64,000 nucleotides of DNA from Symbiodinium natans (Eukaryota; Sar; Dinophyceae; Suessiales; Symbiodiniaceae). The notes beneath the pieces are model-generated. The model saw nothing but the letters and a program-made list of their open reading frames with translations, was not told where the DNA came from and made no database searches. This document shows, one piece after another, positions 10,601 to 20,933 of the stretch (position 1 is its first letter; the number at the start of each line of letters is the position of its first letter). The stretch lies in assembly GCA_905221605.1 (NCBI GenBank), contig CAJNDS010002512.1, positions 936,360 to 1,000,359 of the forward strand. The letters run 5' to 3'. The position numbers and the translations under genes were made by a program.

Positions 10601-13600
10601 TCCACAGAGTATCCCACGCTCGAAGTATGCAATTGTCGCTGTTTTGTTGGGCGCCGTCCTTGTTCTTGTTCCGGTCCTCGGCTCTTGTCGGCTCTCGTTG
10701 CTTGTTCCGTTATTGTGGTTTTTGTTGGTGTGATTCTATTGTGGCTGTGGCTATTATTGGTGGGGGCTTGTTGCATGCACGGGTGGGGGCAGGCGGGCGG
10801 GGGCAGGGGTGTTGTGCCGGTGTTTGTGTTGTAGTTGGTTGCTTGCTTGCATTCTTGCTTGTTTGTGCATGTGACATGTGTGCATCATCGAGCCGCAACC
10901 TGTCCGAGGATCAACAAGTTTTTGTCGCTGGGCAAGGCTGATCTGGCTCCTCAATCCTTCCAAACTGGAGTGATGCTTTGTGTGCTCTGCATTCTCTTGT
11001 GGAGCTTGTGCGTCTACAAGGACTGCAAATCAGGAAACCTTTGGCAGCTCCCACCTACCGAGACCTGCACTGTGCATAGGGTGTAGGAGGTAAATGCGAT
11101 AGTGCTGAGCCGCCGAACTGAAGCCTACCAGCAGATGGGTCACCATCAATTCAATTCTTCTTAACACCGGATCGTGGAAAAGCGATCCCGGGTCTGTCAG
11201 CACGAGCCAGAAGTATAATTTGCAGACGGGCGAGAACCACGGCAAAGTAGTGCAACATGAAAGCAGCCCCTTAAAACCAGTGTCTTGTATGAGAACTCGT
11301 GTCCATGACTGGTGGGACCAGGTAGTATCACAGGGGTTGTGGCATCCAATCGTAAAGGTGCGCCTGAACTCCCTAGGTTTAACTGCACGGACCCATTTTG
11401 CACTTTTTCGGGAGCAGTAGAAGTAGTAGTCGTCGTCGTCGTCGTCGTAGCAGTTGAGATCTTTCTGGTACTAGTTGTCGTCGTTGTACTCCTACGTATC
11501 GCTTTCAACTTGCTGCTCTGTTTCGAGGCCTTAACCGGAAGGCTGGATGGCTGAAGCTGTATGCAATGTAATGCAAAGCATAACCCGTGCAGATTATGAC
11601 ATGTCTCACAACAAAGTATGCATGCCAAGGCATCGTTCAAAACAATAAAGGCTTATGCCATATGCACAGTGAGCCGTTTCATCTTAAACCAAAAGGTCAA
11701 TCTTGTCGATGCTAGCCATTTCCTAAAGCTAGACTCTCCGGAAGTCAGTGTGAACTTGTGGTGACTTGAAAAATGGAGAAAAGCGGGGTGCCAAATATCG
11801 AATGCACTTTAGGTGGTGGCAAGTCATCGTCGTAGCAGTGCAGTAGCAGGCAGTACCAGTGGAGGTATTGCTGCAGGTACTAGCTGCTGTAGTAGTCAAT
11901 AGCAGCAGCACAGTAACTTGTAGCACTATAGCACCAGAAGCGGTAGTGGTGGTGGTGGTGGTGGCGGCGGCGGTGGTGGTGGTGGGTGGTCCTAGGCGGG
12001 GCAACGTTGCAGGAGATCCGCCGAGTATGGCTATCATTGGAGGCCACAGTGCAGATTCCAAAAGCACGCAGAAGTCAGACTGACCAGCATTGTGTCTCTC
12101 TTTGATTTGTTCGCGTAGCTTCCAGCCCGAGTGGGGTGGGGAGGAGGGGGGGGGGTTAGGCCTTGGCGGAGGGGAGGAGATTGGGCTGGATTAGTGTTTG
12201 GTTCATCAAGCTTGGCTATTTCTGGAGTCGCTGTGGAGCCGAGGAACGGTGCTGAGAAACCACGTGTTCACCAGCATTTCGTGGGGGCGCTATGGCATGC
12301 TCCTCGTGACATATATGGCCACCTGGCTGCTTAGGGTTCAGCCCTTTCTTCTTTCAGGGCCTGCGCAATCTTAGAAAGCCTGTGATCTTCGTCTGTAAGG
12401 CTGAACTTCGATTGCAGACTAACTCTCAGTCGAGGCAAGAGTTGCAATTGCTTCGATTTTATTGGTGGCAGGAATTCTTTGGCTGGCCCGGACAACTTCC
12501 ATCGAAGAGCTTATGCTGAATGCTGTTGCCTTGAATGCCATCTTGGATGTTGATGAGTTCTTATTCGCTGGCATGACGCCCATCAGGATAACGCATGCCG
12601 TGCAGAGCCTGGAGCCAATCTCAGTCAAGTACAGTCGACGCCGCAGCCAGTGCGAGACTCTCGTGCACCTGAGTCTCATCGTGGCGACGGTGCTGATGTC
12701 GTACAGCCTTCTCTTGGTTCCATTATCTCATACAATGCAGACAGTGAAGAACGAGTTGTGCGGGGGAAACCAGACATTTGTGGTCTCGTACAACCGGGAG
12801 ACTCAAGAAATCGTTGGATTACAAACGCATCCATCAGTGGAGGATGCCGACGACCGCAACCTGACAGCAATGGAGACGGCCGTGAAGTTTCACATCGCCA
12901 ACTCACCAGAGACAACTCCTGGAGCTGTGCCGTCCTACATCAGCTTCTCTGCGAACCGACGTGCTTTCGGAGCAGACCGTTCGCGTACCATGAGCGAGAA
13001 GTCCAGGCAATACCCGCTGTGCATGGAAACTATGGTCCTGAAAGAGAACGCCTTATTCCGCAATGATCCGACACTACGCCCAATGGTGGACGTCCTATTA
13101 AGGAGTGCCGGTTTAACCTTCCAGCGTGAGATGTCTTCGAGCTGTCAGGAGCTTAGCGACCTCTGCGACAGGCCTGACGCCACCCTTCTGCGTCTGGTTT
13201 GCGGTGAGACCTGCGGCTGCACCAATCCCGTTTCCAACCCGTGGTACAAGGTTGAGGCACAGGGCTGCAGCAACTCCTGCCTAATCGAGGCATCATGGAA
13301 AGCCAGAAATGTGGTCCCCTGCGTGGACGACGAGGAGAACCGAAGTTGGTATGCTTTTTGGAACACCTATCCAGGTGCTGTGTCCGCTTTCTATGGGCAA
13401 GCGATAGAGCAGACTCTTTTGTGGAACGACCTGAACACTACCATCCAGGGTATGTTAACCCAAGGCTGTGCATATCTTGACGTGATGGGCTTTGATTCTC
13501 CCACCGGCGCCAGCTACTGTGAGGGCTTGAGCACATTGTTCAAGCCGCTGGCCCAAATCTGTCCTGTCACGTGCGGCTGTCAAACACCCGGGGACGTACT

Positions 13601-13637
13601 GCTAAGCAGATGTCCTTTTAGTTGCTCGGCTCCCTAA
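7683..13637 (+). CDS. Tandem paralogue C: intron-rich, partly degraded copy of the membrane-protein family (possible pseudogene)
   Basis: Recognised by exon-sized matches to copy B in the right order: 7683-8043 (coiled coil, ends FEES), 8233-8306 (AWSIPVVIGLADVGWFD), 8583-about 8617 (VLVNFGMQVAFS), about 9410-9500 (VGSAKTWRTSVAHD), 9593-about 9654 (TSLVSRVCAGDGALIIS), about 10893-11020 (INKFLSLGK to LCVYK), about 12201-12317 (SISWGRYGMLLVTYM) and 12435-13637 (ARVAIASILL through the Cys-rich end, stop TAA). The last exon is fully open and well conserved, including TSIEELMLNAVAL, CGETCGC and CPVTCGC. Defects: no match to the WVLLT exon was found between 8618 and 9409. The exon at 12.2 kb aligns to B only with a one-base gap near 12210 and lacks four residues. 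The two middle introns are very long. The copy is either highly fragmented but functional, or a decaying pseudogene with an intact 3' part. Confidence 0.6.
8044..8232 (+). other. Intron of copy C, GT-AG, flanked by a 5-bp direct repeat
   Basis: The intron begins GTGCT and the following exon also begins GTGCT after AGAAG. Removal restores FEES-AWSIP. Copies A and B are uninterrupted here. The repeated pentamer resembles a target-site duplication, as described for introner elements. Confidence 0.55.
8307..8582 (+). other. Intron of copy C, GC-AG type
   Basis: Removal joins CTG CTG to GTG CTT GTC AAC and restores ALLLVLVNFGMQ, the same length as in copy B. The donor reads GCGCCT and the acceptor CACCAG before G. 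Confidence 0.52.
9501..9592 (+). other. Intron of copy C, GC-AG type (92 bp)
   Basis: Removal joins GAT CTA GGA G to GC ACC AGT and restores DLGGTSLVSR against DLADTSLVSR in B. The donor is GCCTGT and the acceptor CCTCAG before GC, so AGGC is repeated at both ends. Confidence 0.55.
9995..10099. repeat. Near-perfect 32-bp inverted repeat (hairpin) within an intron of copy C
   Basis: The left arm 9995-10026 starts TGTTGGGATGTTCCCCCTT and ends TAACAGTCC. The right arm 10068-10099 is its reverse complement with one mismatch. They are separated by 41 bp. The structure could be a small inverted-repeat element such as a MITE or an introner core. No transposase is present. Confidence 0.8.
11429..11448. 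repeat. (GTC)n microsatellite
   Basis: About seven GTC units, preceded by GTA-rich imperfect copies, inside the long intron of copy C. Confidence 0.8.
11945..11990. repeat. (GGT)n/(GGC)n microsatellite
   Basis: An almost uninterrupted run of GGT with a central block of GGC, inside the long intron of copy C. Confidence 0.8.
12318..12434 (+). other. Intron of copy C, GC-AG type (117 bp)
   Basis: Removal joins TAT ATG to GCA AGA GTT and restores LLVTYM-ARVAIAS against LLVTYL-ARVAIAS in copy B. The donor is GCCACC and the acceptor TCGAG before GCA. Stops lie inside in the coding frame. Confidence 0.58.
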
Positions 13638-14547
13638 GCTCTCGAACACTACACAGGCCCTACACGCCTGAGCGTTGATACTCTCAACTGCCCCATGCCC
13701 TCACGTGCGCAGTGCGTGCGTCGAGGCGTGTCGTGAATCCCACGACCGAAACATCAGATGCAAACATGCTGCCCATGCAGAAGCTGGAGCCACGACCCTC
13801 ACACTTGGGATGTATCAGAAAGTGCCTTGTTCCAATCGTATTGTCGGGCGAGGCACAGCTTTGGGGCTTCATTTGGGGCCATGCAGGTGGGGGGCATGGC
13901 AGTACGCCTTTTTTCTTAGCTGCACAGGTGAGTCATGAACATCTCACTTGTGGAGCTAGAGATCGATCAGATCGAGAAAGCCCCGCATCATGTAGCCTAG
14001 CACCTGCTTGCAGCTTCCACGGCTGCATCCTCAGTCGTGTTCCCGGCCCGAGCTTCCTTGTCCCAGTTGCCAGAGAGCGCTCTAAACTCAGACGCCGGGC
14101 ATGGTTGATAAAAAGGAGGTGCAGGAGTCATTCCCACTTCAGAGTGATCTTGGCAATTTCCTGGCAGCTAGATTGGTTGTGCCTTTTTTGGTTTGCTTGG
14201 ATTATTAGAGGTAGCTTTTGCATGCTCACTTGCAACTTTTGTGCTCCTCTCAAGTCTACCCCATGCCTCTCCTACTCGGCTGCAGGGAGGCGGCGAACCC
14301 TAAAAGGAGATGTTGGGCAACTCTACATGGCGGTGAGCCCTGAACCACCTGGTGAGAAGACAGCCACCCGAAGACCCAAAAGGCGACATGCTGAGAAGAC
14401 GTATAAGTTGCTAAGCAAGGTGTTTGGCCCCCCCTTGGGAGGATAAGGCCGTCCCGAAGAGAACACCAATGCATGTAAGCACGTAGTTTCCAGTAGTGTT
14501 CATGAACAGACTGAAAGTTGCAACCAAGCGTCCTTCCACAAACAAGC

Positions 14548-14658
14548 TTCGGGTTTAGGGTTTAGGGTAGCACTGGAAGCCTGTGCTTGTGCAGTTTCTG
14601 GCAGCACCCGCAGGAGTCCGGATGCAAAAAAGGGTTTAGGGTCTAGGGTCTAGGGTAT
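14548..14658. repeat. Two short telomere-like tracts
   Basis: Two to three TTTAGGG units at about 14548-14569, and a TTTAGGG/TCTAGGG mixture at about 14630-14658, separated by non-repetitive DNA. Confidence 0.7.
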
Positions 14659-15273
14659 CTTCGGGTCAACTGCAAAGGCCCAGGGTGGTGCTCCATGTAG
14701 AGTCCGAAGAATTCACCGGAACCTATTTTAAATGGCCCTGACCCCGAACCTGAAACCTTAAAAGCAAGAAGTGGGGGTTTACGGTTTACGAGAAGGGACC
14801 CCTAATCTAGACCCCCAAATAGCAAGCTTCCTGTAGAATACGGAGCCCAGTGATACGGTACCCCCGAATTTGGGAATTTTTGGAAACCCCCCAGTCGCAC
14901 CAGCATCTTGCAACCTACGGTAATCATTGCAGGGGTTGTTCTGTGACAGGCTCTCGAGCGCCCTGCAACTTGGACAGCCTCGGCAGCGAGCTTTCGGAGT
15001 ATTAATATCTGGTTGTACTTCTCTGATATGAAATTATTAGTCGCATCCCCCAGGCATTAACGGAGCCCTAATTATAAAAACGCTTTCCGAAAATCCTGCC
15101 GAAACCGACCCTGCCTTTTAAGGTTCATTCCGAATTGGGGGGTGGGTTGAGGGCTCCCAAAAAGCCTGAAACCAACCAACATCCCTTCCCAAACCCTCCA
15201 AACCCTGAAGCCTAGTTAGTTAGACCCTAGCCCTAAGCCCTTTGGACCCCAAACATGACATTTGGATAAAAAC

Positions 15274-15348
15274 ACCCCCCCCCCCCCCAAAAAAAAAAAA
15301 AAAAAAAAAATATTTGGGGGGGGAGGGGGGGGGGGAGGGTGGGCCCCC
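15274..15348. repeat. Adjoining C, A and G homopolymer runs
   Basis: About 15 C, then about 22 A, then a G-rich block of about 30 bp. The C and G blocks can pair as an inverted repeat around the A run. Homopolymer length is likely uncertain in an assembly. Confidence 0.75.
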
Positions 15349-15586
15349 CTTTAAACATATAGGGGGATGAGATTAGTTGGTTATGATATTGCATTATTGT
15401 AGTATTATATGCTTACGGTAGAGGTGGCATACATGCATCTATGGCTTACGATTTGGTCGAGGCGCTTGGGCATGCAGGTCTAGCAGATCCGCAAACAGGG
15501 TACTGAATGAAGACAGAAATCAGCGCCGAGTAAGTATGATGCAACACGCCCTACACCCTGATCGTCCTCAACTGTTGGCGGTGGGT

Positions 15587-15655
15587 CCCCCCCCCCCCCC
15601 CCCCCACGTGGCCCTCCCCCCCCCCCCCCCCGTGGCCCTCCCCCACGAGCACTTA
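15587..15655. repeat. Poly-C with duplicated CGTGGCCCTC unit
   Basis: Two long C runs are each followed by CGTGGCCCTC, so the block is a short tandem duplication of C-run plus unique tail. Confidence 0.75.
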
Positions 15656-16580
15656 GAGTCACGATAGAGTTCAGGGGGTAAGCGCGCGGAAGGGCAACTG
15701 CTGAGGAACATAGATTGGCAGCATCATGATGTTAATCATGATCCTCAAAGCAAGACTATTCAATGTTTGTCGCCTAGCCATTTGTGCAGCTAGCGCATGT
15801 CCTTTCACCGCCGTACGTCTTTCCTGTAGAATATCCTTAAACAGCTCTCAGTCCGGTCATTTTTGCCGCACGTGAGCTCGTAATGCTTGCGACCCCGCTT
15901 GCTATTGAGTAAATTCGCATCACTCGGCTTCGACATTGAAGGCGCTCGCCCTGCTGCTTGCTTGTGCATGCTCGGCTGTGCATAGATGCGATGGTCAGCA
16001 GCCGCTACGTGCAACTGCTAGTGGTGCATTTTGGTGCCCGTGGGCTGTGAATTCGTGCAAGGAATGCGTGCGGACTGGAAGCCGAATGACGGGTCCTGGC
16101 CCTTATGTGTGCTCCGTACTGGCATTCTGGCGGCAGAAGATGCGTGCAATGCGACTTCTGCACGGCTGCGTGACCTTTGTTTCCACGTGCTTGTGCAGCC
16201 TGCGCAAACAGTGCGCAAACTCATGACCATACATGAATCACGAATGCTGGAGTTGAAGCGCCCAACTATTTACACCCACAACTTTACCAGAGACATGTTA
16301 AAGCCGGCCGAACTGAGACAAACCCTTGAATACTGTGCGGACCTTCCACCAGAACGCCCTAGCCGAGCAAAATCGTGAAGTTCCCAAGCCCTGCAGAGAC
16401 GAAGCCCTGAGTTGTTATGGACTGCACTTCGCATTTCGTGTTATGCCAGATCTTGAATCCGTGTTCTTTACTGTAGCCACCGCACGTTCTAGATATTCTC
16501 CTTATACCATTGTGCTACTTTCGAGGCCGAACTGCAGGCGTCTCGGGATCAAGGACTTTTTCTCCTTCCCTCTCCTGGCC

Positions 16581-16712
16581 ATGGCTCGTTCCCGATCGCT
16601 CCTCCTGACGGCGGCAGCCTGCCTGTTGCTGTGGTCAGGCAGCGGCCTCCTACCCCTCAACCCTAAACCCAGGATGTCTTCAAATTGCACCATGAAGGCT
16701 GCGCAGTTCTAA
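16581..16712 (+). CDS. Possible first exon with signal peptide (weak)
   Basis: The frame from ATG at 16581 begins MARSRSLLLTAAACLLLW, a basic start followed by a strongly hydrophobic stretch, typical of a secretory signal or the first part of a dinoflagellate plastid presequence. The frame then runs into CCCTAAACCC-like sequence and stops after 43 codons. No continuation was identified downstream, so it may be an orphan first exon or chance. Confidence 0.2.
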   Translation: MARSRSLLLTAAACLLLWSGSGLLPLNPKPRMSSNCTMKAAQF

Positions 16713-17867
16713 GGCTCTTACCAAGGGAGGCACCAACTTGTTCCTATCCTTCTCTCGTGCCCTGACCGATCCATAAAGCTGGGCCCGAAACTCTGAGGAA
16801 TCAGGTGAAGCCGCATTCAACATATTTCTCATCCCAAAAGCTTCCCCTTCTTCCCGAACCTGCACCCAAGGCACGGCCCCCCAATTCTTGTTTCAGTTCA
16901 CCTAACAATACTTACACTTTGGGGTTCTTATGTTGGGGGATGGGGCGTGGGGTAAGCGAGTCAGAATGCATGGCCACAGCGGCGTCGCACACGAAACGGG
17001 GCCTCGAAGTCACAAGTCATATCGTCACCCGGCAACCGCCCGGGGCAGGGGACTTTGCTTCGGGCTTATAGACTCATTATGGGTGCTTAAGTGGGGATCC
17101 GTTCTAGAAGGGGTTTGCGTTGCTGTTGCACATGGTGCTCTCGCCTGGGTTCCGTGCTGTTGGGAGTGCTTAGTGTGCGCTTTCGGGTGTTTGGCGTCTA
17201 CGCAGGCTACCGAATTGGACCGAAGCATGTCTAGTTTCTATGTCTTAGAACAACAGCCAAGCTTGCCACCTGACCGCATCTCTAATGCAGGTCAGCTGCC
17301 ACAGAGCGCTAGAAATCACAGCTTGCATGCTGCAAGCTTCATGGAGTCAACAAGCTGGATTAATCCGACATTTGAGGCACTTAACAATCAAGACTATCCA
17401 CTCGGGAGGCCTCAGCTTCCTCGCCTGGCAACCGGAGGGGCAGAAGGCAGGGGACTCAACTTCGGGCTTATCGAGCTTATCTGGAAGTCCGAATGTTAAG
17501 GGCGGAGCTTTTGGCACCACACGCAACCTTGGCCTGGCAGGGCCCGTAAACATCTTGGCTGGAAACCCCCCCGAACCCTGCCTCACACGCTCGGCGTCCT
17601 CGGTGTCCCGACATCAAAGAAGTGGTAGTCGCGGTCATGCCCAGGGTCACTTTCCTGGTCCGAAGGGCTCTTGGGCCGGGGCTCTCAGTGGCCCAGTTTG
17701 GGGCTTTAAGGATTGGCTTCAAGAGTTTGTTTAGGATTTGGGTGTGGAGAGTGAGGGTTGCAGTCATGTTGGACAGTTTTTGGGTGTAAGGTGGGATGTT
17801 GGTAGACCATGTTCGATGTCTTGAAAAAATCGGCCGCTGTTGAGGCTGATTCTCTGACGGTACAGTA

Positions 17868-17932
17868 GTTTAGGGTTTAGGGTTAAGGGTTTAGGGCTTA
17901 GGGCTGAGGGCTTAGGGCTTAGGGTTTAATTA
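17868..17932. repeat. Telomere-like TTTAGGG/CTTAGGG tract
   Basis: About eight imperfect heptamers on the + strand, mixing TTTAGGG, TTAAGGG and CTTAGGG. Confidence 0.75.
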
Positions 17933-19559
17933 GGGTCTTTGAGTTGATGGCAATGAGCCCCTTGAGCCGCTCATGGTATGATGCTTTTGAGGAAAGCAAA
18001 CTGACAAGCATCTGAAGCCTAAGCTCTGACAAGTGCCGAGCAGTTTCAGGAGAGTCTGCAGACTCGGCACCGCCTCCCAAGCAAGGCGACGTGCCCGCTT
18101 GCGAGGTTTAGCAGCTTGCTTTTGGTGATTTTATTAATTGGTGTTCGGAGGGAAGCCGGTGGGGGGTTATTTGCAGCTCAGGGCAGACCTTCGATGATGC
18201 GATAGCACTCCAAGAGTCCCTGAGAAGTGAAGCAGGAATACCAGGAATACCTTGACTAAATGAAGTCAAGCAGTTGAAAATGTCGAAACCCCAATGCCGC
18301 GTGCTTTGAACGCTTTTGGAGATCTCAGTTTGGTGTGAACCTGTAGGAATTGAGGGCTACTTGAGAACAAGTTCTTGAAGGCGTTGCGCATATCGGGTGG
18401 ACACATGCAGCTTCATTTAAAGTTTCTAGACGCGTCTGGCACTTGAACTTTGGTGCATGGATTGCTGGGACTCTCTGGCTGGAAGGCCTTGGCAAACTCC
18501 GCCCTCGACCTGGCTCCTGTGCCTCAGGAGCTGGAGGCAGGGCCACGTTGCGGCTCTAAGCCAGTAGACCAGCTCAAATTCGGAGTGAAGGCTTTGGGGT
18601 GTGAGGGCGCAATGCCCTGCCCCCAAGAAGTTTGCACATTGACTTGACCCAGGCATGAGGGCTTAAGCTGCTAGCGCTGCCCTAACAACCCCCAACACTA
18701 AACCTATAGCTCCGAGGTTGGTCAGCCCCAAGCAAAAGCCGCCCGCATTTCATCAGGCACCAGAGCAGCCGTCCGAAATCGAGGTGGTGGAGGCCAGGGG
18801 TTTCGAAGGACTTAAGGACTTTGCATGCACAAAGTGCGGGACCTGAATCTTCTCCAGTCGTGTGTCATTGGCCGTAGCTGCTGTAGCTGCACCCGCCCAG
18901 AAGCTCCCGATCACGATGGTAGCTGTTGCAACGAGCTAGAACCGGGTTTTGCGATCATGCAAGGAGGTCGCTAATAAATCTTTTCCGGCATCGCGTAGTA
19001 AGCCTGAAAAAACCACCTGGGTAACATTGCTTTCTACCCTGAGCATCTATCGGCCTTCCGCTTTAAACCCTAGTTAAAGGCTCAACCGCGGCATCCCCTC
19101 TGACTACTTGTTCCCCAGTCCTGGAGGTCTTGGTACTCCTGAACCCCTAGACCGGCGAACAAAGACCCAAAACCGCAAGCGGGAAACCATTCTCTCAGCA
19201 ACTTTCGCCACGAGCACCTCGCACCAAATCTCATCGGACGTTTCCGAATCATCTCAGGTTGCGGTCACACGCGCGCAGCTGGTGTGACCGGGCGTATGGT
19301 GTGCTGTTGAAGCTTTCTGAACAGACTAGAAGCGCCTGCTAGAAGCAGGACTTGTGAATGTCGAACCGTGAGTTGAAGCCGCGCGAACTCGGCCCCTCTC
19401 AGCCCAAAGCTCACATGCGCAAGCATCCGAGTGCCCCATAAGCAGCAGAAAATGTCACCCACTCCGGTGTCTGGTCGTCGCACTTCAGGGATCATCACAC
19501 GTTACTGCCTGTTGGGGGAAAATGTCTGTCCAATTCCTGGTCAACCTTGAAACCAGCTC

Positions 19560-19618
19560 CCTGAACCCTAAACCCTAATAACCCTTAAAACCTTGAAAAC
19601 CCTAAACCCTAAACCCAA
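19560..19618. repeat. Telomere-like CCCTAAA tract (opposite orientation)
   Basis: Several CCCTAAA or CCCTTAA units, in the opposite orientation to the tract at 17.9 kb. Confidence 0.7.
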
Positions 19619-20879
19619 GGCGAGGAACGGCTGCTGGGATGGCTTTGGCCAACATGGGAGCTGCAGGGGCTGCGACGAGTCTGCAAAACGAGGTCTTGAG
19701 AAGGACTGAAAAGAGGACCGTGGAAAAGCTGCAGAACAGGAAGTATCGGCCTTCTCAAACTTTGGTTCCCCACCCTCTGCGTGGCGTTGTTTTAGATTTT
19801 GAGCTACACTCTTCTCAGACTCTTCTCCTCTCCTGGTCTACTCCTCGCCCAACCCCCCAACCGCAGAGATTTTCAGAGAATCCCTGGAGTGCCCAGCCCC
19901 AGAGGAGGACGTCCCACACATTCAAATATTAGGGTTCAGGGATGTTCGAAGTAAAATAGTTGTCTTGTTCTGCGAGCAGTCGTCGTTCCAACCTGAGGGC
20001 CTAGGAGGATATTCAAGCCGGTGCTGGCCGGTGCCCTTGCTGAGAAGACTCAGAGCAGCCATGATCAGCCTCCAAACCTCAAATCCTAAGTCGAGACTTG
20101 CCAATTCCAACAAGAGGCCTTCGCACACCCGTCGTCGGCATCGGGCAAGCATACAGGCCACAGCCAACAGCAAAAAAGGCACATTCACCATCAGCCTCGG
20201 AGCCCATGCATAGCCTGACATGCCTGGATTGTTTTTTCTCTGGGTGGGCTGGTTTTCTGACTTGTGGCTCTGGCATTTGCTGAAGCCTCCTGATACAAGT
20301 AGCATGGGGGGGCGGGTCCAGGATTGGCCGCAGAAAGACTCTTCGGTGGAAAGTGTTTGTCTTGCATGCCCTGAAGTTTCAAAAGTGCACCTGAGGCTGT
20401 GGCTCCGGAATGGGTTCAGTACGATCTCAACACTGGTGAGACGCCCCTCAGACCTACTGGAATAGCTTTGGGTTAAACCGTGGGTTGGAAAGGCTGTGTT
20501 GGAAGTGGCCTGACTCCTATGTGAAGTGTTTTCAGCAACGCCCCATCAAGCGTAAGAGTAACATCTGACATGGTCTAGGATTTGATAGTTGTGTTCATGG
20601 CATTGTTTTTGTCTGACAAACGAAGTCATTTTGCAAGTGGCTCAGTCACACCTCTTGTTTTGTAAGATCCTATCCGGACTGCAGCTAGGTGTTTTCTGGA
20701 ACTGTTGCAGGGTTTTGAGAAGCCTTGGAGGACTGAAGTAAACTTCTGTGGGTCGAAGCTGCAAGAACAGTAGGCTCTACGACGTGGACTTCGACGAGAA
20801 CGACCCGAACCACGGCAACTCGATCTGAAGTGGCTGGAGTGAGTTTCAAGCCATCACTCATAGCAACAACCACGGTGCT

Positions 20880-20933
<54 letters not shown>
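20880..20933. repeat. (AGC)n trinucleotide repeat, about 18 units
   Basis: An uninterrupted AGC run. Reading frames through it give poly-Ala, poly-Gln/Ser or poly-Leu, which explains apparent open frames here; no conserved protein surrounds it. Confidence 0.9.

Larger units (their letters stand above)
11021..12200 (+). other. Long intron of copy C, GA-type donor, with GTC and GGT microsatellites
   Basis: It starts GACTGC immediately after TAC AAG, the position shared with copies A and B. The 3' end is approximate because the next exon aligns imperfectly. It contains a (GTC)n tract at 11429-11448, a (GGT)n/(GGC)n tract at 11945-11990 and a G-rich stretch near 12133-12160. Confidence 0.45.

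Noticed and set aside
11859-12083. Val-rich open frame
   Set aside because: Artefact of the GTA/GGT repeats inside an intron of copy C.
13712-14446. Open frame of 244 codons on the + strand
   Set aside because: It starts without context, has no domain or conserved motif, and its composition looks random; left out as a chance frame.
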